Below the pieces are notes generated by a model. That model saw only the letters and a list, made by a program, of their open reading frames with translations. It did not search any database and was not told the DNA's origin. This document shows positions 1 through 10,435 of a DNA stretch of 64,000 nucleotides, in pieces (the first letter of the stretch is position 1; every line of letters starts with the position of its first letter). The position numbers and the translations under genes were made by a program. Source of the DNA: Euborellia annulipes (Eukaryota > Arthropoda > Insecta > Dermaptera > Anisolabididae); the NCBI GenBank assembly GCA_023213315.1, contig JAKCPI010011566.1, positions 1 through 64,000 on the forward strand, read 5' to 3'.

Positions 1-1
1 G

Positions 2-148
2 AGGATAGACGTGTTTAGGAACTGCTCCCGCTCAACTCAGTTTTGTTTACTGATACACACCTGTATCCTGAAATTCTCCATCAGACCTGTGGAGGAAAGA
101 GGCCTGTACAGCGCAGAAGACCTTTTGACCATAATTGAATGTATGAAG
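2..148 (+). CDS. Partial internal or 3' coding exon of an unrecognised gene
   Basis: The frame starting at base 2 is open for 49 codons and ends with ATG AAG directly before a good 5' splice site (GTAATT). The left end is cut by the window edge. The peptide begins RIDVFRNCSRST, contains RPVEERGLYSAEDLL and ends IIECMK. It has ordinary protein composition and no low complexity, and it is more GC-rich than the following 900 bases. I do not recognise the family. No continuation exon was found downstream on this strand, so the next exon would lie beyond the retrotransposon or the call is wrong. Confidence 0.4.
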
Positions 149-1035
149 GTAATTCTGGGAAATATTCTATTTTCACTCGTGCATGCATTATAAGTTAAAA
201 AAATAAATTAAAAAAAATAAGAGAGGAAAAAGAAAAAGTGAAATACTTTTATAAAGCAAAAAACTCATAACTCCAGGGCTCACCTCCCCCAAAAGCCCCG
301 TTCATGAGCCGGGACGGGTGAAGATTTTTTTCCCTTCAAAATCCCTACCCTCCTTGCACAGAAAAACGTACCCAGAAAAAAGAGAAGAGAGGAAAAAAAT
401 AAAAGGCAAAAACTAAAAACAATGCCTAATATTTGTGATGATTTGTGACTACAACAACGAACGCATATTAGAACTAAATTATCTCAGAGGGGAGAGAAGG
501 GAGCGAGCTGTTAAAACAAGAGGACAGAATCATCATAGCTACGAGATATTCCTGGAATCAAGGCAAAAACAGTGCTAGTGAAGAGGCTCGGAGGTACTGG
601 GCGCCGGCAAAGAAGAGAAGAGGAGTTCAATTATTAAGTATAATATTGTCAAAAAGTGAATTCGAAACGTTGAATTGCATTTATTCATTAATCTGATAAG
701 CTATCTTTAGATTTAATCTATTTTGCTAAATTTATAAAAATGGAAAAAATATGATAAAAAATAGTAATTGAAAAAAAAAAAAAGAATGATTAAAGAAATG
801 CCTGTAGTTTAAATTAATAATATTTCTTATATTGAATTTCATATAATTTATAAATAAATTGTAAATTGCTATAGCTTTAAGATATACATGTATGTAATGT
901 TGTAATACGGTAAATTATAATTGCCTTTTTTTTGATGTTTTAAGGGTGGAAATTTGGTTGATAGTTGCAACTTCTGAATATAGAAATACTATAGCACAGA
1001 CGGGGAGGCCGGGAAGAATAAAAATAGAAAAACCA
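149..1035. other. Non-coding stretch before the LINE (intron and/or LINE 5' UTR)
   Basis: AT-rich sequence with a less AT-rich stretch at about 270-620. No convincing exon is visible. Part of it may be the 5' UTR of the retrotransposon that follows, but I see no sharp 5' junction and no duplicated target site, so the border is unresolved. Confidence 0.3.
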
Positions 1036-1057
1036 GAAAAAAAAAAAAAAAAAAAAA

Positions 1058-1960
1058 ATGACTGATAAGACAGAAAAGGGAGGCGCCGGAAGCATGGAAA
1101 GGTATCTTGTTAAAAACGCCAATGAAGAAAGACAAAAAATTGAGAGAACACCACCAGAAGAAAATGAGGAAAGAAGAAAACGGCATCGTGCAAATGAGGG
1201 ACAAATGGAGGAGGAGGAGGAGGAGGAGAAGGAAATATTAAAAAGAATCTTAAATATAGTGTCAAAGAACGAAAAGGAAAACAAGGAAATTAAAAAAGTT
1301 TTAACTTCAATTGAGGAAAGGTTTGAAAAGATGGAGGATGAAATCAGGGTGAGAGAGGAGGAGAGAGAGAGAAGGATCAGGGGCTTGGAGGATGAAATTA
1401 AAGAGAATAAGGAAACAATGGAGAAAATGGACAGAGAGATAATACTTCTGAAGGAGAGAATGAAAAGGGAAGAGGCGAGGAGGGTGGCCAGGGAGCGCCA
1501 GGAAAGAAAAAATAACTTAATTGTAAAGGGATTGCAGGAACGACCTGAAGAGAAGGATGCAAAGAATGTAGTTGAGGGCTTCTTAGAAGAGAAGTTACAA
1601 ATTACAAGCGTAAACGTGGAGACCGCAACAAGGCTAGGAAGGAAGGAACATGGAAGAAATAGAAGTATAAAAATAATTTTCCCAAACTTAGGAGAAAAAC
1701 AAAAAGTATTAAATAAAAGATCAATGTTAAAAGGAAGCGATATTTTCTTAGAAGAAGACTATCCATTTGAAGTAAGGGAGGTGCGAAGAAAACTGGTAAG
1801 AATCAGGAAGACCCTCAGAGAGGAGGGAAGATACGGATATATAGTTGGAGATAAAATGAAGATTGGGGAGGCTTTCTTTGAGCTGAGAGAGGAGAATGGC
1901 GAGGAAAAACTTATACCCGTTAATGATATAAAAAACGGCGAAACCGGAGCCATGATTTAA
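1058..1960 (+). CDS. LINE ORF1 protein, L1-ORF1-like nucleic-acid-binding coiled-coil protein
   Basis: 300 aa starting with the first ATG after an A-run. Residues about 25-160 are very rich in Glu, Lys and Arg with heptad-like spacing (MEEEEEEEKEILKR, EERERRIRGLEDEIKEN), indicating a long coiled coil for trimer or multimer formation. Residues about 165-290 (ERKNNLIVKGLQERPEE, then ATRLGRK, then VRRKLVRIRKTLREEG) match the RRM plus C-terminal domain layout of L1-type ORF1 proteins, which bind element RNA and chaperone target-primed reverse transcription. The stop codon lies in AT-rich sequence, and the ORF2 frame is already open there, so the two frames overlap. No zinc knuckle is visible. The function is assigned by family resemblance. 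Confidence 0.8.
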   Translation: MTDKTEKGGAGSMERYLVKNANEERQKIERTPPEENEERRKRHRANEGQMEEEEEEEKEILKRILNIVSKNEKENKEIKKVLTSIEERFEKMEDEIRVREEERERRIRGLEDEIKENKETMEKMDREIILLKERMKREEARRVARERQERKNNLIVKGLQERPEEKDAKNVVEGFLEEKLQITSVNVETATRLGRKEHGRNRSIKIIFPNLGEKQKVLNKRSMLKGSDIFLEEDYPFEVREVRRKLVRIRKTLREEGRYGYIVGDKMKIGEAFFELREENGEEKLIPVNDIKNGETGAMI

Positions 1961-2040
1961 AAAAAAATCATGCTCCAAACAAATCAAGAAGGGTTGACAA
2001 AAAATCTAGAAATGAGGACAATAAAAGCAGCAATGAAGTT

Positions 2041-5000
2041 ACCAATATAGATAGACTAAAATTACTATCCTATAATATAAATGGCCTAAAAAATAAGTTG
2101 AATGATGCATTTTTCTTTGACTACTTAAAAAAACACGACATAATACTCCTGTTAGAAACCTTTATAACAAAAGAAGACACAAAATCAATAGAGAGATACT
2201 TTAATGACTTCAAAGTAGATTGGATAGAAGCTAAGAGGACGTCAAAATATGGAAGAGCAAGCGGGGGAATAATGCTGGGCGTAAATAAATCATCTGTTTT
2301 TTTCAAGAAAAGCGAACTAGTGCTGACATCTAACTATAAAACAATTAAAATAAGTTGCAGCCCTACTTCTGAAATAAATATAATACCGATATACTTAAAT
2401 TGCAATCACTGGGAAACAGATTTCTTGTCTCTACATGGACTACTAACTGAAAATAACGAAAAAAATCTAATATTGATAGGAGATACAAACTCTAGAATAG
2501 GAGAAGAACAGAATCTGGAAGATGTTGCACTACCTGAGATAATACTGGAAAAAATAGCGCAGACTAGGAGGTCGCGGGATTTACAGGTGAATAAAAGAGG
2601 AAAAAAATATCTAGAATTATGCGACGATTTTAGTCTAGTAATCCTAAATGGTCGAACAAAGGGTGATCCGAACGGCGAACTCACATTTATTGGGGCAATG
2701 GGAGAATCAACTAATGATATAGCGGCGGTAACATTGGCATGTTTGGATGCTGTGCACGACTTCTCAGTGGATACACAACTGTTCTCTGATCATCAACCAC
2801 TAGTATTAGAGTTAAACATAAACGACGAATCAAGAAAGGATACGGAAAGGCTATTACCAAAGTTAATATGGACCAAAGATGATGAGCGCTACTATAGGGA
2901 GAGGATAAGGGGGAAATTCACCGGCAGCATCTTAGAGATTATGAAAAAATCGGATGGCGACCAAACCCTGGAAGTGTTGAAGAATATTGTTGTTGGAAGT
3001 GCTTCAATGGGACATTTGAGTAAGGGTGCTACTGAAGTGAACAGGGGCGGCAGGGTCGGAAAGCAAGGATGGTTTGATAAAGAGTGTGAAAAAGTAAGAA
3101 GAAAAGCCCTCTCCCATCTGAGACACTATAGAAAAGACAATAAGGAAGAACAAAAACAACAATATCTTGAGACAGTTAAAGAAAGCAAGAAGTTGAATAA
3201 AAGAAAAAAAGAAGAGTATGCAAAAAAGATGGAAAGAGCCTTCTCAGAAACTAAAAACCCACAAGACTTCTGGAAACTAGTGTCGGAATTCAGACAAAGA
3301 CAACCACAAGTAAATAACTCAATAACAGCAAATCAATGGGTGGAGCACTTCAGGGAGCTGTTAAACCCGCCCCTGATTGCTAGACCTATGGCCTATGCAG
3401 AACCATATATAGAGGATGACTATCTTGATGCTTCATTCAACATTTTGGAATTAAGAAGGGTCCTTCATAAAGCTAAGCAAAACAAGGCCCCAGGGCCAGA
3501 CAGAATACCCTATGAATTTTACAAAAACGCTCCGGATGAACTGCTGAATCAACTGTTAAAGATTCTTAATACTGTATATGAGACCGGCAAAATACCCCAA
3601 TCCTTTAAGAAAGCCATAATATTCCCTATATATAAAAAAGGAGATAAAAATGTACCAGCAAACTACAGAGGCATATCTTTCTTGGACACCATATCTAAAT
3701 TATTCACAGGACTACTCTTGAATAGACTGTGCAATTGGGTGGAAGTAAATTGTAATATAAGTGAATTTCAAGCTGGATTTAGAAAAGGCTACTCGACGAT
3801 AGACAATATTTTTAATCTAACAAGCCTAGCGCACATAAAAATAAATCAGAATAGAGGAAAACTGTACTGCTTTTTTGTCGATTTCTCTGCCGCATTTGAC
3901 AGTATCAGCAGAGAGGGCCTTTATTATAAGTTGTCATGCAGGGGGATGTCCACAAGAATGCTGAATTGTATCCGGGAACTCAACCGTTCTACGGGGGCCA
4001 GAGTCTGGGTTAGGGGAGAAGTATCAGACATCTTTGAAACAACGATGGGAGTGCGCCAAGGGTGTCTTCTCAGCCCGCTTCTGTTTTCTCTCTTCATTGA
4101 CGATCTGCATCAAGTACTGGACGGCGGCTTCAAACTAGGAAATAAAAGAATCAATATTTTACTTTATGCGGACGACATAGTTTTAATAGCGGAAACCAAA
4201 CAAAGTCTACAAAATATGATACAACAACTGGAATGCTATTGCAATACCTGGAATCTAAGAGTTAACCTAGATAAGTCCAAAATCATGGTATTTAGAAAGG
4301 GCGGGAGACTGGCTGAAGATGAAAAATGGAGTTTCAAAGGAAGCACAATAGAGTGTGTTAATAGATACAAGTACCTAGGAATGCTATTGACCCCTTCGCT
4401 GGCTTATACACACCATATCAAGGAAAAACTAACTGCATCCAAACTGGCTATGAACTCGGGGCTGAATAGCTTAATGAAAAACACTATTATACCAATCACC
4501 TCAAAATACAAGGTTTTTAACTCAGTGTGCCGGTCAATAATGACGTATGCTGCACAAATTTGGGGATATAGAAAATCGGAAGAAGTAGAAAAACTCCAAA
4601 GGTTCTTCTTCAAGAGAGTTTTTGATCTACCCTATAACACGCCCAATTACATTATATCATTGGAGACAGAACTCCCTCCAATGTATATTTACACCCTTGA
4701 ATTGCACCTAAATTATATAATAAAAAATTTGCAAATGAGTAATGATAGGCTCCCTAATATTCTAACAAAGGAAATAATCAATAGAAAGATATATTGGTAT
4801 AAGAGCCTAAAAAATATGGCAGTAGGGCTGGACGTGCAACTAAGCGAGGGATTTCGAAATTTGGACCTGCTTAAACAACAATTCGCCCAATTAATTCAAA
4901 AAACCGAGGAACAACACTGGGAGGAGGCAAAGGCAGCGGCAAACCGCTCTACACATCACCCTCTCTATAAAGAGCTTGAATGGAAATTGGGAGAGCGGTC

Positions 5001-5328
5001 ATATATTAAGGACGGGCTCCCAATAAAGACAATAAAATGGATATTCAAACTGAGGGGAGAAGCCGTTTGCCTCAACCGAAGGCCCTGGAGAACAGAGAAA
5101 GAGCAAAGATGCTCTCTCTGCAACTTAGAAGAGCCAGAGGATGTGGTGCACTTCGCAGCAATATGTCCTATTTTGGGGCATATACGGGAAAGATGGTTGG
5201 GGCAGCGAAGGATGACTAGGGGTGAGCTCAGAGACTACCTAAATGGGAGGGACTGGAAAAGGATTGGAGGGTTCGCAGCCGAAGCATGGCAATATAGATG
5301 GGAGTGGATAATAGAGTTTAATGTGTAG
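2041..5328 (+). CDS. LINE ORF2 polyprotein: APE-type endonuclease plus reverse transcriptase
   Basis: About 1,095 aa. The frame is open from 1927 and domain homology begins near 2062 (LLSYNINGLKNKL, the usual start of the endonuclease). Endonuclease landmarks follow in order: LLLETF (catalytic Glu), GDTNSRIGE, and SDHQPL (catalytic His). The reverse transcriptase follows: NKAPGPDRIP, YRGISFLDTISKLF, AGFRKGYSTIDN, FVDFSAAFDS, GVRQGCLLSPLLF and the catalytic LLYADDIVLIAE. Near the C-terminus a Cys/His cluster (CSLCNLEEPEDVVHFAAICP) is typical of LINE ORF2 ends. The protein would nick DNA and copy element RNA at the nick. No in-frame ATG precedes the endonuclease, so ORF2 probably starts by re-initiation, frameshift or a non-AUG codon. 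Otherwise the 5' part is damaged. ORF2 is in the -1 frame relative to ORF1. Confidence 0.9.
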   Translation, partial: TNIDRLKLLSYNINGLKNKLNDAFFFDYLKKHDIILLLETFITKEDTKSIERYFNDFKVDWIEAKRTSKYGRASGGIMLGVNKSSVFFKKSELVLTSNYKTIKISCSPTSEINIIPIYLNCNHWETDFLSLHGLLTENNEKNLILIGDTNSRIGEEQNLEDVALPEIILEKIAQTRRSRDLQVNKRGKKYLELCDDFSLVILNGRTKGDPNGELTFIGAMGESTNDIAAVTLACLDAVHDFSVDTQLFSDHQPLVLELNINDESRKDTERLLPKLIWTKDDERYYRERIRGKFTGSILEIMKKSDGDQTLEVLKNIVVGSASMGHLSKGATEVNRGGRVGKQGWFDKECEKVRRKALSHLRHYRKDNKEEQKQQYLETVKESKKLNKRKKEEYAKKMERAFSETKNPQDFWKLVSEFRQRQPQVNNSITANQWVEHFRELLNPPLIARPMAYAEPYIEDDYLDASFNILELRRVLHKAKQNKAPGPDRIPYEFYKNAPDELLNQLLKILNTVYETGKIPQSFKKAIIFPIYKKGDKNVPANYRGISFLDTISKLFTGLLLNRLCNWVEVNCNISEFQAGFRKGYSTIDNIFNLTSLAHIKINQNRGKLYCFFVDFSAAFDSISREGLYYKLSCRGMSTRMLNCIRELNRSTGARVWVRGEVSDIFETTMGVRQGCLLSPLLFSLFIDDLHQVLDGGFKLGNKRINILLYADDIVLIAETKQSLQNMIQQLECYCNTWNLRVNLDKSKIMVFRKGGRLAEDEKWSFKGSTIECVNRYKYLGMLLTPSLAYTHHIKEKLTASKLAMNSGLNSLMKNTIIPITSKYKVFNSVCRSIMTYAAQIWGYRKSEEVEKLQRFFFKRVFDLPYNTPNYIISLETELPPMYIYTLELHLNYIIKNLQMSNDRLPNILTKEIINRKIYWYKSLKNMAVGLDVQLSEGFRNLDLLKQQFAQLIQKTEEQHWEEAKAAANRSTHHPLYKELEWKLGERSYIKDGLPIKTIKWIFKLRGEAVCLNRRPWRTEKEQRCSLCNLEEPEDVVHFAAICPILGHIRERWLGQRRMTRGELRDYLNGRDWKRIGGFAAEAWQYRWEWIIEFNV

Positions 5329-5490
5329 TGGCCATTATCTGTCAATGTACTGTTTTTGTCTCCCATGTAAAGGAAAAAAAATACACTCCAGCAGACGGTT
5401 TAAATAAACCAATGCTGAAGGCTTAATATAGATAAGTAGCTGTCTGTATATGTAAATTTTAATGTAAAATCAAATCATAATAAATAAAGC

Positions 5491-5491
<1 letters not shown>

Positions 5492-5523
<32 letters not shown>
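5492..5523 (+). repeat. ATT trinucleotide tail of the LINE
   Basis: About ten ATT units directly follow the 3' UTR (AATAAAGCC then ATT repeats). This marks the 3' end of the retrotransposon. Confidence 0.8.
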
Positions 5524-5524
<1 letters not shown>

Positions 5525-6046
5525 AATTAGGAGATCAAAATAATTAACTCACCAAATGCCAACGCATGTTGACCAGGACTATCGACAAGAAGCATTTTGG
5601 AAGGAATTCTGAAAATAAAAAAGATAAAAATATTTATAATTATCAAACAAAAATGAAATATATTTAAATTAAAAAAATAAATAAATTTAAATTTATCAAA
5701 GCTCACCTTAATTAATGATATCGAATCACTCTGCCTTTTCTTTGAAGCTTTCGGGCTTAAAACAGCTCAAGTTTCTGTTTTTCTTTTTTAGAAAAAATTG
5801 AGTTGACCCGGAGCTTAGAATCATCAGATAAGTTCTTTGTCCAAAATCACGTGATGTATTTTCTCTCCTTCTTAAATACATTATTTGTATAATCGATGAA
5901 TGTTGTCCAAGCATTTCAGTGGAGAAGTTGTTCCGTCGAAATCACCCCTAAAATTAAAAATAAATTAATCTTTAAATTTTCATTATCTTTAATTTGAATC
6001 CAGAAATGTGAAAATGAATATTAATCTAGTCATTTAAGGTAATAAT
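5524..6046. other. Spacer holding two - strand exon-like modules
   Basis: Apart from the exon-like modules 5608-5553 and 5947-5707, the stretch is AT-rich without recognisable features. The larger module ends with the short Lys-rich frame ...FKEKAE before a stop. Confidence 0.3.
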
Positions 6047-6058
6047 AAAGAATAAGAG

Positions 6059-6244
6059 AGCCCGGGAGCCGTGGCTCAGTGGGAAGACATTAGCTTCTCG
6101 CACCGGAGTCCCGGGTTCGCTTCCCATCCCAAGCGAGAAAAATTTATTTCATTTGATTTGACTACAAATCATTTGAAATAAATAGGGATGGGGTCTAAAT
6201 GGCCTTAGATGCCGAGAAGGACCTTAAAAAAAAAAAAAAAAAAA
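6059..6244 (+). mobile_element. tRNA-derived SINE with 12-bp target-site duplications
   Basis: The tRNA-like head has an A box (GTGGCTCAGTGGG) and a B box (GGGTTCGCTTCCC). The body contains ATTTATTTCATTTGATTTG, then GGGGTCTAAATGGCCTTA, and a poly(A) tail. The 12-bp direct repeats AAAGAATAAGAG flank it exactly (6047-6058 and 6245-6256), proving insertion by target-primed retrotransposition. Other fragments with the same body occur at about 17.35, 60.2, 61.95 and 63.35 kb. The element would rely on a LINE for mobilisation, but its poly(A) tail does not match the ATT tail of the LINE at 1-5.5 kb. Confidence 0.85.
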
Positions 6245-6251
6245 AAAGAAT

Positions 6252-6643
6252 AAGAGTTGGCAAATAAATTGAAACAATTGTATTTGTTTATGAATAAATG
6301 TGGGAAGTTTAATTTTTAAGTTTTTATTTAAGCATCTTCAGGCCTTAGGACTTTGAGAATTTATTGGAGGTGATTTTGCATTATATATATGTTAAGCCGA
6401 ATCGACGAAATTGCTTATTTCATGAAATCGGCAAAATTTTGCTGTTTTTGTGAATTCGGCAAGCCCCCTGCCGATTTCACGAATTAGGCATTATTTTTTC
6501 TTAGTTTTGCCCATTTCACGAAAAAAGCAGCGTGAAATATATATATAATGCAAAATTTCCTCCAATAAATTCGCAATGTCTGAAGAGCCTTAAATAAAAG
6601 CCAAATAGCCTAAAAATAACAATTGTTTCAATTTATTTGCCGA
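6252..6643. repeat. Foldback (inverted-repeat) element
   Basis: The left arm begins GTTGGCAAATAAATTGAAAC and the right arm ends with its complement (GTTTCAATTTATTTGCC). Inner arm segments (AATTTATTGGAGG and TTGCATTATATATAT) also pair. The centre holds smaller palindromes around TTCGGCAAG. No coding capacity was seen. Confidence 0.6.
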
Positions 6644-7642
6644 AGCTGCATTTCTCATCATTACCTTACATAAATTATACGGGGCTAATATTTCAGATTG
6701 TTAACGGGCACCAAAATCACGATAGTTATAAAAATTAATTGAAATAAGATTTTTGTGAAGGGACTCATATAGAAAGTTAGTATATCGTAATTATATATAC
6801 TGTATAAACCATATAGATTAGTAGAAAAAAAAATCCACACAAAAAATAAATTTAGTCGATTTGGTATTTTTTAATTAGAATCAAACTTCTCTCCTAGCCT
6901 GATAAGAAAAAGAGATATTTGAGTAAGAGGCTCAGAAGAAAATAAAACATTTAACTGTTTGTTATTTTATGCATAAGAATAAAATAAAATTTAAAAAGAA
7001 ATTTTAACCCTTGGCCCATCTTGCTATCTACACCCAACAGTTTCTAATTATCTTTCTAATAATAATTAGTATTAGTGAAAAAATAGAGCGAATAAAATAA
7101 ATAATAAACTCACAAAGAAACAAGATGAAATGAAGGTGAATTAACCAGGATTGAGGACGTTCAGTTGCATCTTGGAGACATTTCTGAAAATAAAAACAAA
7201 CAATCTAATTATCAATTGAAAGAGAATTCATATTATTTATATTAAATGTTATATTATTTATAGTAAATGAAGTAGAAAAATATAAATTCCTATTGTCAAT
7301 TAAAAAAATGTTTAACTTAAAATATTTTCATTAAAACGGGTTTTGATAAATGAAATAGAGATGATTTAAATATTTTCAGATTTGTTGATCCAAATAGTTC
7401 TTAAACTTTATTATATTTGATTTAGAAATTTTTTTTTTTTAAAGAATTTGTCTTGTCCCTATAACACCGAGTTAACGAAATTGATCTCTTTTTTTTTATG
7501 AAAGTCAATCAATATCAATAATGTTTACCTTATTTAATTCATTCACTCTGCATTTTCTTCGCAACACTACGTCTTGAAACAGCTCTCTTTTTTAAATACA
7601 TCTGATAATTGAATTTCAATTTTGGCCATTTCGTTTCATTAG

Positions 7643-7644
<2 letters not shown>

Positions 7645-7694
<50 letters not shown>
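7645..7694. repeat. AT dinucleotide microsatellite (unit A)
   Basis: About 25 AT units. A shorter copy is present at the equivalent place in unit B (8890-8928), and only a few units in unit C (10644-10660), so the array expanded in the A/B lineage. Confidence 0.8.
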
Positions 7695-7697
<3 letters not shown>

Positions 7698-8887
7698 TGC
7701 TTGATGTTATGTTCTCTGATATCTGTTGATTTAAAAGATCGAGTAATTAAAATTAATTTAAAAATTGAAAGGTTAGGAAAAGATTCAATGAAATTGACTA
7801 ATTCTGCCTGGATGACATTTGAAAAAATTCAAAAATGAATTATAAAAATACTCGAAGATAAATAAGTCAAAGAAAAATAAAGAAAGTGAGATTCAATTAT
7901 CTGTTTTAATGTGTATCAGATTGTTTTTTTCTCCTCTCCACTCCTCATTATCATGACTCTTACTTTTGATTTCAACCTTTAGAAAGAGATTTAGAATCAA
8001 AAAAATTTTTGTGAAGGAACTCATATAGAAAGTTAGTATACTGTATATGTATAAACCATATAGATTAGTAGAAAAAAGTCTACACAAAAAATAAATTTAG
8101 TTAATTTGGTATTTTTTAATTAGAATCAAACTTCTCTCCTAGCTTGATAAGAAAAAGAGATATTTGAGCAAGAGGCTTAGAAGAAAATAAAACATTTAAC
8201 TGTTTGTTATTTTATGATTAAGAATAAAATAAAATTTAAAGAGAAATTTAAACCCTTGGCCCATCTTGCTATTTAAACCCAACAGTTTCTAATTATCTTT
8301 CTAATAATAATTAGTATTAGTGAAAAAATAGAGCGAATAAAATAGATAATATACTCACAAAGAAACAAGATGAAATGAAGGTGAATTAACCAGGATTGAG
8401 AAAGTTAAGTTGCATCTTGGAGACATTTCTGAAAATAAAAAGAAACAATCTAATTATCAATTGAAAGAGAATTCATATTATTTATATTAAATGTTATATA
8501 ATTTATAGTAAATGAAGTAGAAAAATATAAATTCCTATTGTCAATTAAAAAAATGTTTAACTTAAAATATTTTCGTTAAAACGGGTTTTGATAAATGAAA
8601 TAGAGATGATTTAAATATTTTCAGATTTGTTGATCCAAATAGTTCTTAAACTTTATTATATTTGATTTAGAAATTTTTTTTTTTTTAAAGAATTTGTCTT
8701 GTCCCTATAACACCGAGTTAACGAAATTGATCTCTTTTTTTTATGAAAGTCAATCAATATCAATAATGTTTACCTTATTTAATTCATTCACTCTGCATTT
8801 TCTTCGCAACACTACGTCTTGAAACAGCTCTCTTTTTTAAATACATCTGATAATTGAATTTCAATTTTGGCCATTTCGTTTCATTAG

Positions 8888-8932
<45 letters not shown>

Positions 8933-9735
8933 TGCTTGATGTTATGTTCTCTGATATCTGTTGATTTAAAAGATCGAGTAATTAAAATTAATTTAAAAAT
9001 TGAAAGGTTAGGAAAAGATTCAATGAAATTGACTAATTCTGCCTGGATGACATTTGAAAAAATTCAAAAATGAATTATAAAAATACTCGAAGATAAATAA
9101 GTCAAAGAAAAATAAAGAAAGTGAGATTCAATTATCTGTTTTAATGTGTATCAGATTGTTTTTTTCTCCTCTCCACTCCTCATTATCATGACTCTTACTT
9201 TTGATTTCAACCTTTAGAAAGAGATTTAGAATCAAAAAAATTTTTGTGAAGGAACTCATATAGAAAGTTAGTATACTGTATATGTATAAACCATATAGAT
9301 TAGTAGAAAAAAGTCTACACAAAAAATAAATTTAGTTAATTTGGTATTTTTTAATTAGAATCAAACTTCTCTCCTAGCTTGATAAGAAAAAGAGATATTT
9401 GAGCAAGAGGCTTAGAAGAAAATAAAACATTTAACTGTTTGTTATTTTATGATTAAGAATAAAATAAAATTTAAAGAGAAATTTAAACCCTTGGCCCATC
9501 TTGCTATTTAAACCCAACAGTTTCTAATTATCTTTCTAATAATAATTAGTATTAGTGAAAAAATAGAGCGAATAAAATAGATAATATACTCACAAAGAAA
9601 CAAGATGAAATGAAGGTGAATTAACCAGGATTGAGAAAGTTAAGTTGCATCTTGGAGACATTTCTGAAAATAAAAAGAAACAATCTAATTATCAATTGAA
9701 AGAGAATTCATATTATTTATATTAAAAGCAGTAGA

Positions 9736-9918
9736 CAGGGCCGGATCTAGGGGGGCAGTGGGTGCGTCTGCCCCGGGCGGCAGATATCAGGGGGCGGCAA
9801 TTAAAGAAAGATTTACTAAAAAAAAGATAAAATGATATTAATTTTGTGTAGAAAATTTTAAGGAAGGGGCGGCAAATTAAATTTTGCCCCCCTAAAAAAT
9901 TTCGTAGTTCCGGCCCTG
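9736..9918. mobile_element. hAT-type MITE, 183 bp, with exact 8-bp target duplication
   Basis: Terminal inverted repeats CAGGGCCGGATCTA and CAGGGCCGGAACTA (13 of 14 identical) are flanked by the 8-bp direct repeat GCAGTAGA (9728-9735, 9919-9926). Length, ends and the 8-bp duplication are diagnostic of non-autonomous hAT elements. It sits inside tandem unit C and is absent from A and B, so it inserted after or during the duplication. The interior has an A-run followed by a GATAAAATGATAT motif also seen in other elements here. Confidence 0.9.
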
Positions 9919-10186
9919 GCAGTAGAGAAATATAAATTACTATTGTCAATTAAAAAAATGTTTTACTTAAAATATTTTCGTTAAAACGGGTTTTGATAAA
10001 TGAAATAGAGTTGATTTAAATATTTTCAGATTTGTTGATCCAAATAGTTCTTAAACTTTATTATATTTGATTTAGAAATTTTTTTTTTAAAGAATTTGTC
10101 CCTATAACACGAGTTAATTTTAAATAACGAAATTGATCTCTTTTTTTTATGAAAGTCAATCAATATCAATAATGTTTACCTTATTT

Positions 10187-10435
10187 GGACCCTGTTATGC
10201 AATGGTGTGTCAAAGACCAAACATCGAGTTTTGAGAAAATCAACAATAAAGTTTGTTGTTTACATTGAATTATATATAATTTTTCTTGTCAATTGTGCAA
10301 GTAACATTAAATATAAATTTTTTTAGGACATATTTCATAAAAAATACTATTAATTAAAGCATTTGAAACAATATTCCGTGCTTAACTCAATTTCGAATTT
10401 TTTGGTCTTTGACACACCATTGCATAACAGGGTCC
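10187..10435. mobile_element. Palindromic MITE with 4-bp target duplication (copy 1)
   Basis: Long terminal inverted repeats begin GGACCCTGTTATGCAATGG and continue with GTGTGTCAAAGACCAAA. The flanking direct repeat is ATTT. A second copy in opposite orientation is at 62039-62278. The interior has no coding capacity. The 4-bp duplication and family ends do not match the hAT or mariner elements here. A Sola-like or unclassified origin is possible. Confidence 0.8.

Larger units (their letters stand above)
1036..5523 (+). mobile_element. Non-LTR retrotransposon (LINE, APE-endonuclease class), near complete
   Basis: Two open frames, ORF1 (coiled coil plus RNA-binding region) and ORF2 (endonuclease plus reverse transcriptase), are followed by about 165 bases of 3' UTR and a tail of ATT repeats (5492-5523). 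A run of A precedes the ORF1 start. Both ORFs lack internal stops, so this is a young and possibly still competent copy. The microsatellite-like ATT tail, rather than poly(A), and the C-terminal Cys/His cluster fit CR1/L2/I-Jockey-type LINEs more than mammalian L1, although ORF1 resembles the L1 type. Clade assignment is inference. The 5' end could lie further left, and no target-site duplication was found. Confidence 0.85.

Noticed and set aside
1748..1987. Protein-coding frames on the - strand across the LINE
   Set aside because: They are shadows of the ORF1 and ORF2 frames, without known motifs.
7893..8087. Small - strand gene repeated at 9128-9322
   Set aside because: The frame is identical only because the tandem units are identical. 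It has no recognisable domain. Its second half could be an exon-like module, covered under the exon array.
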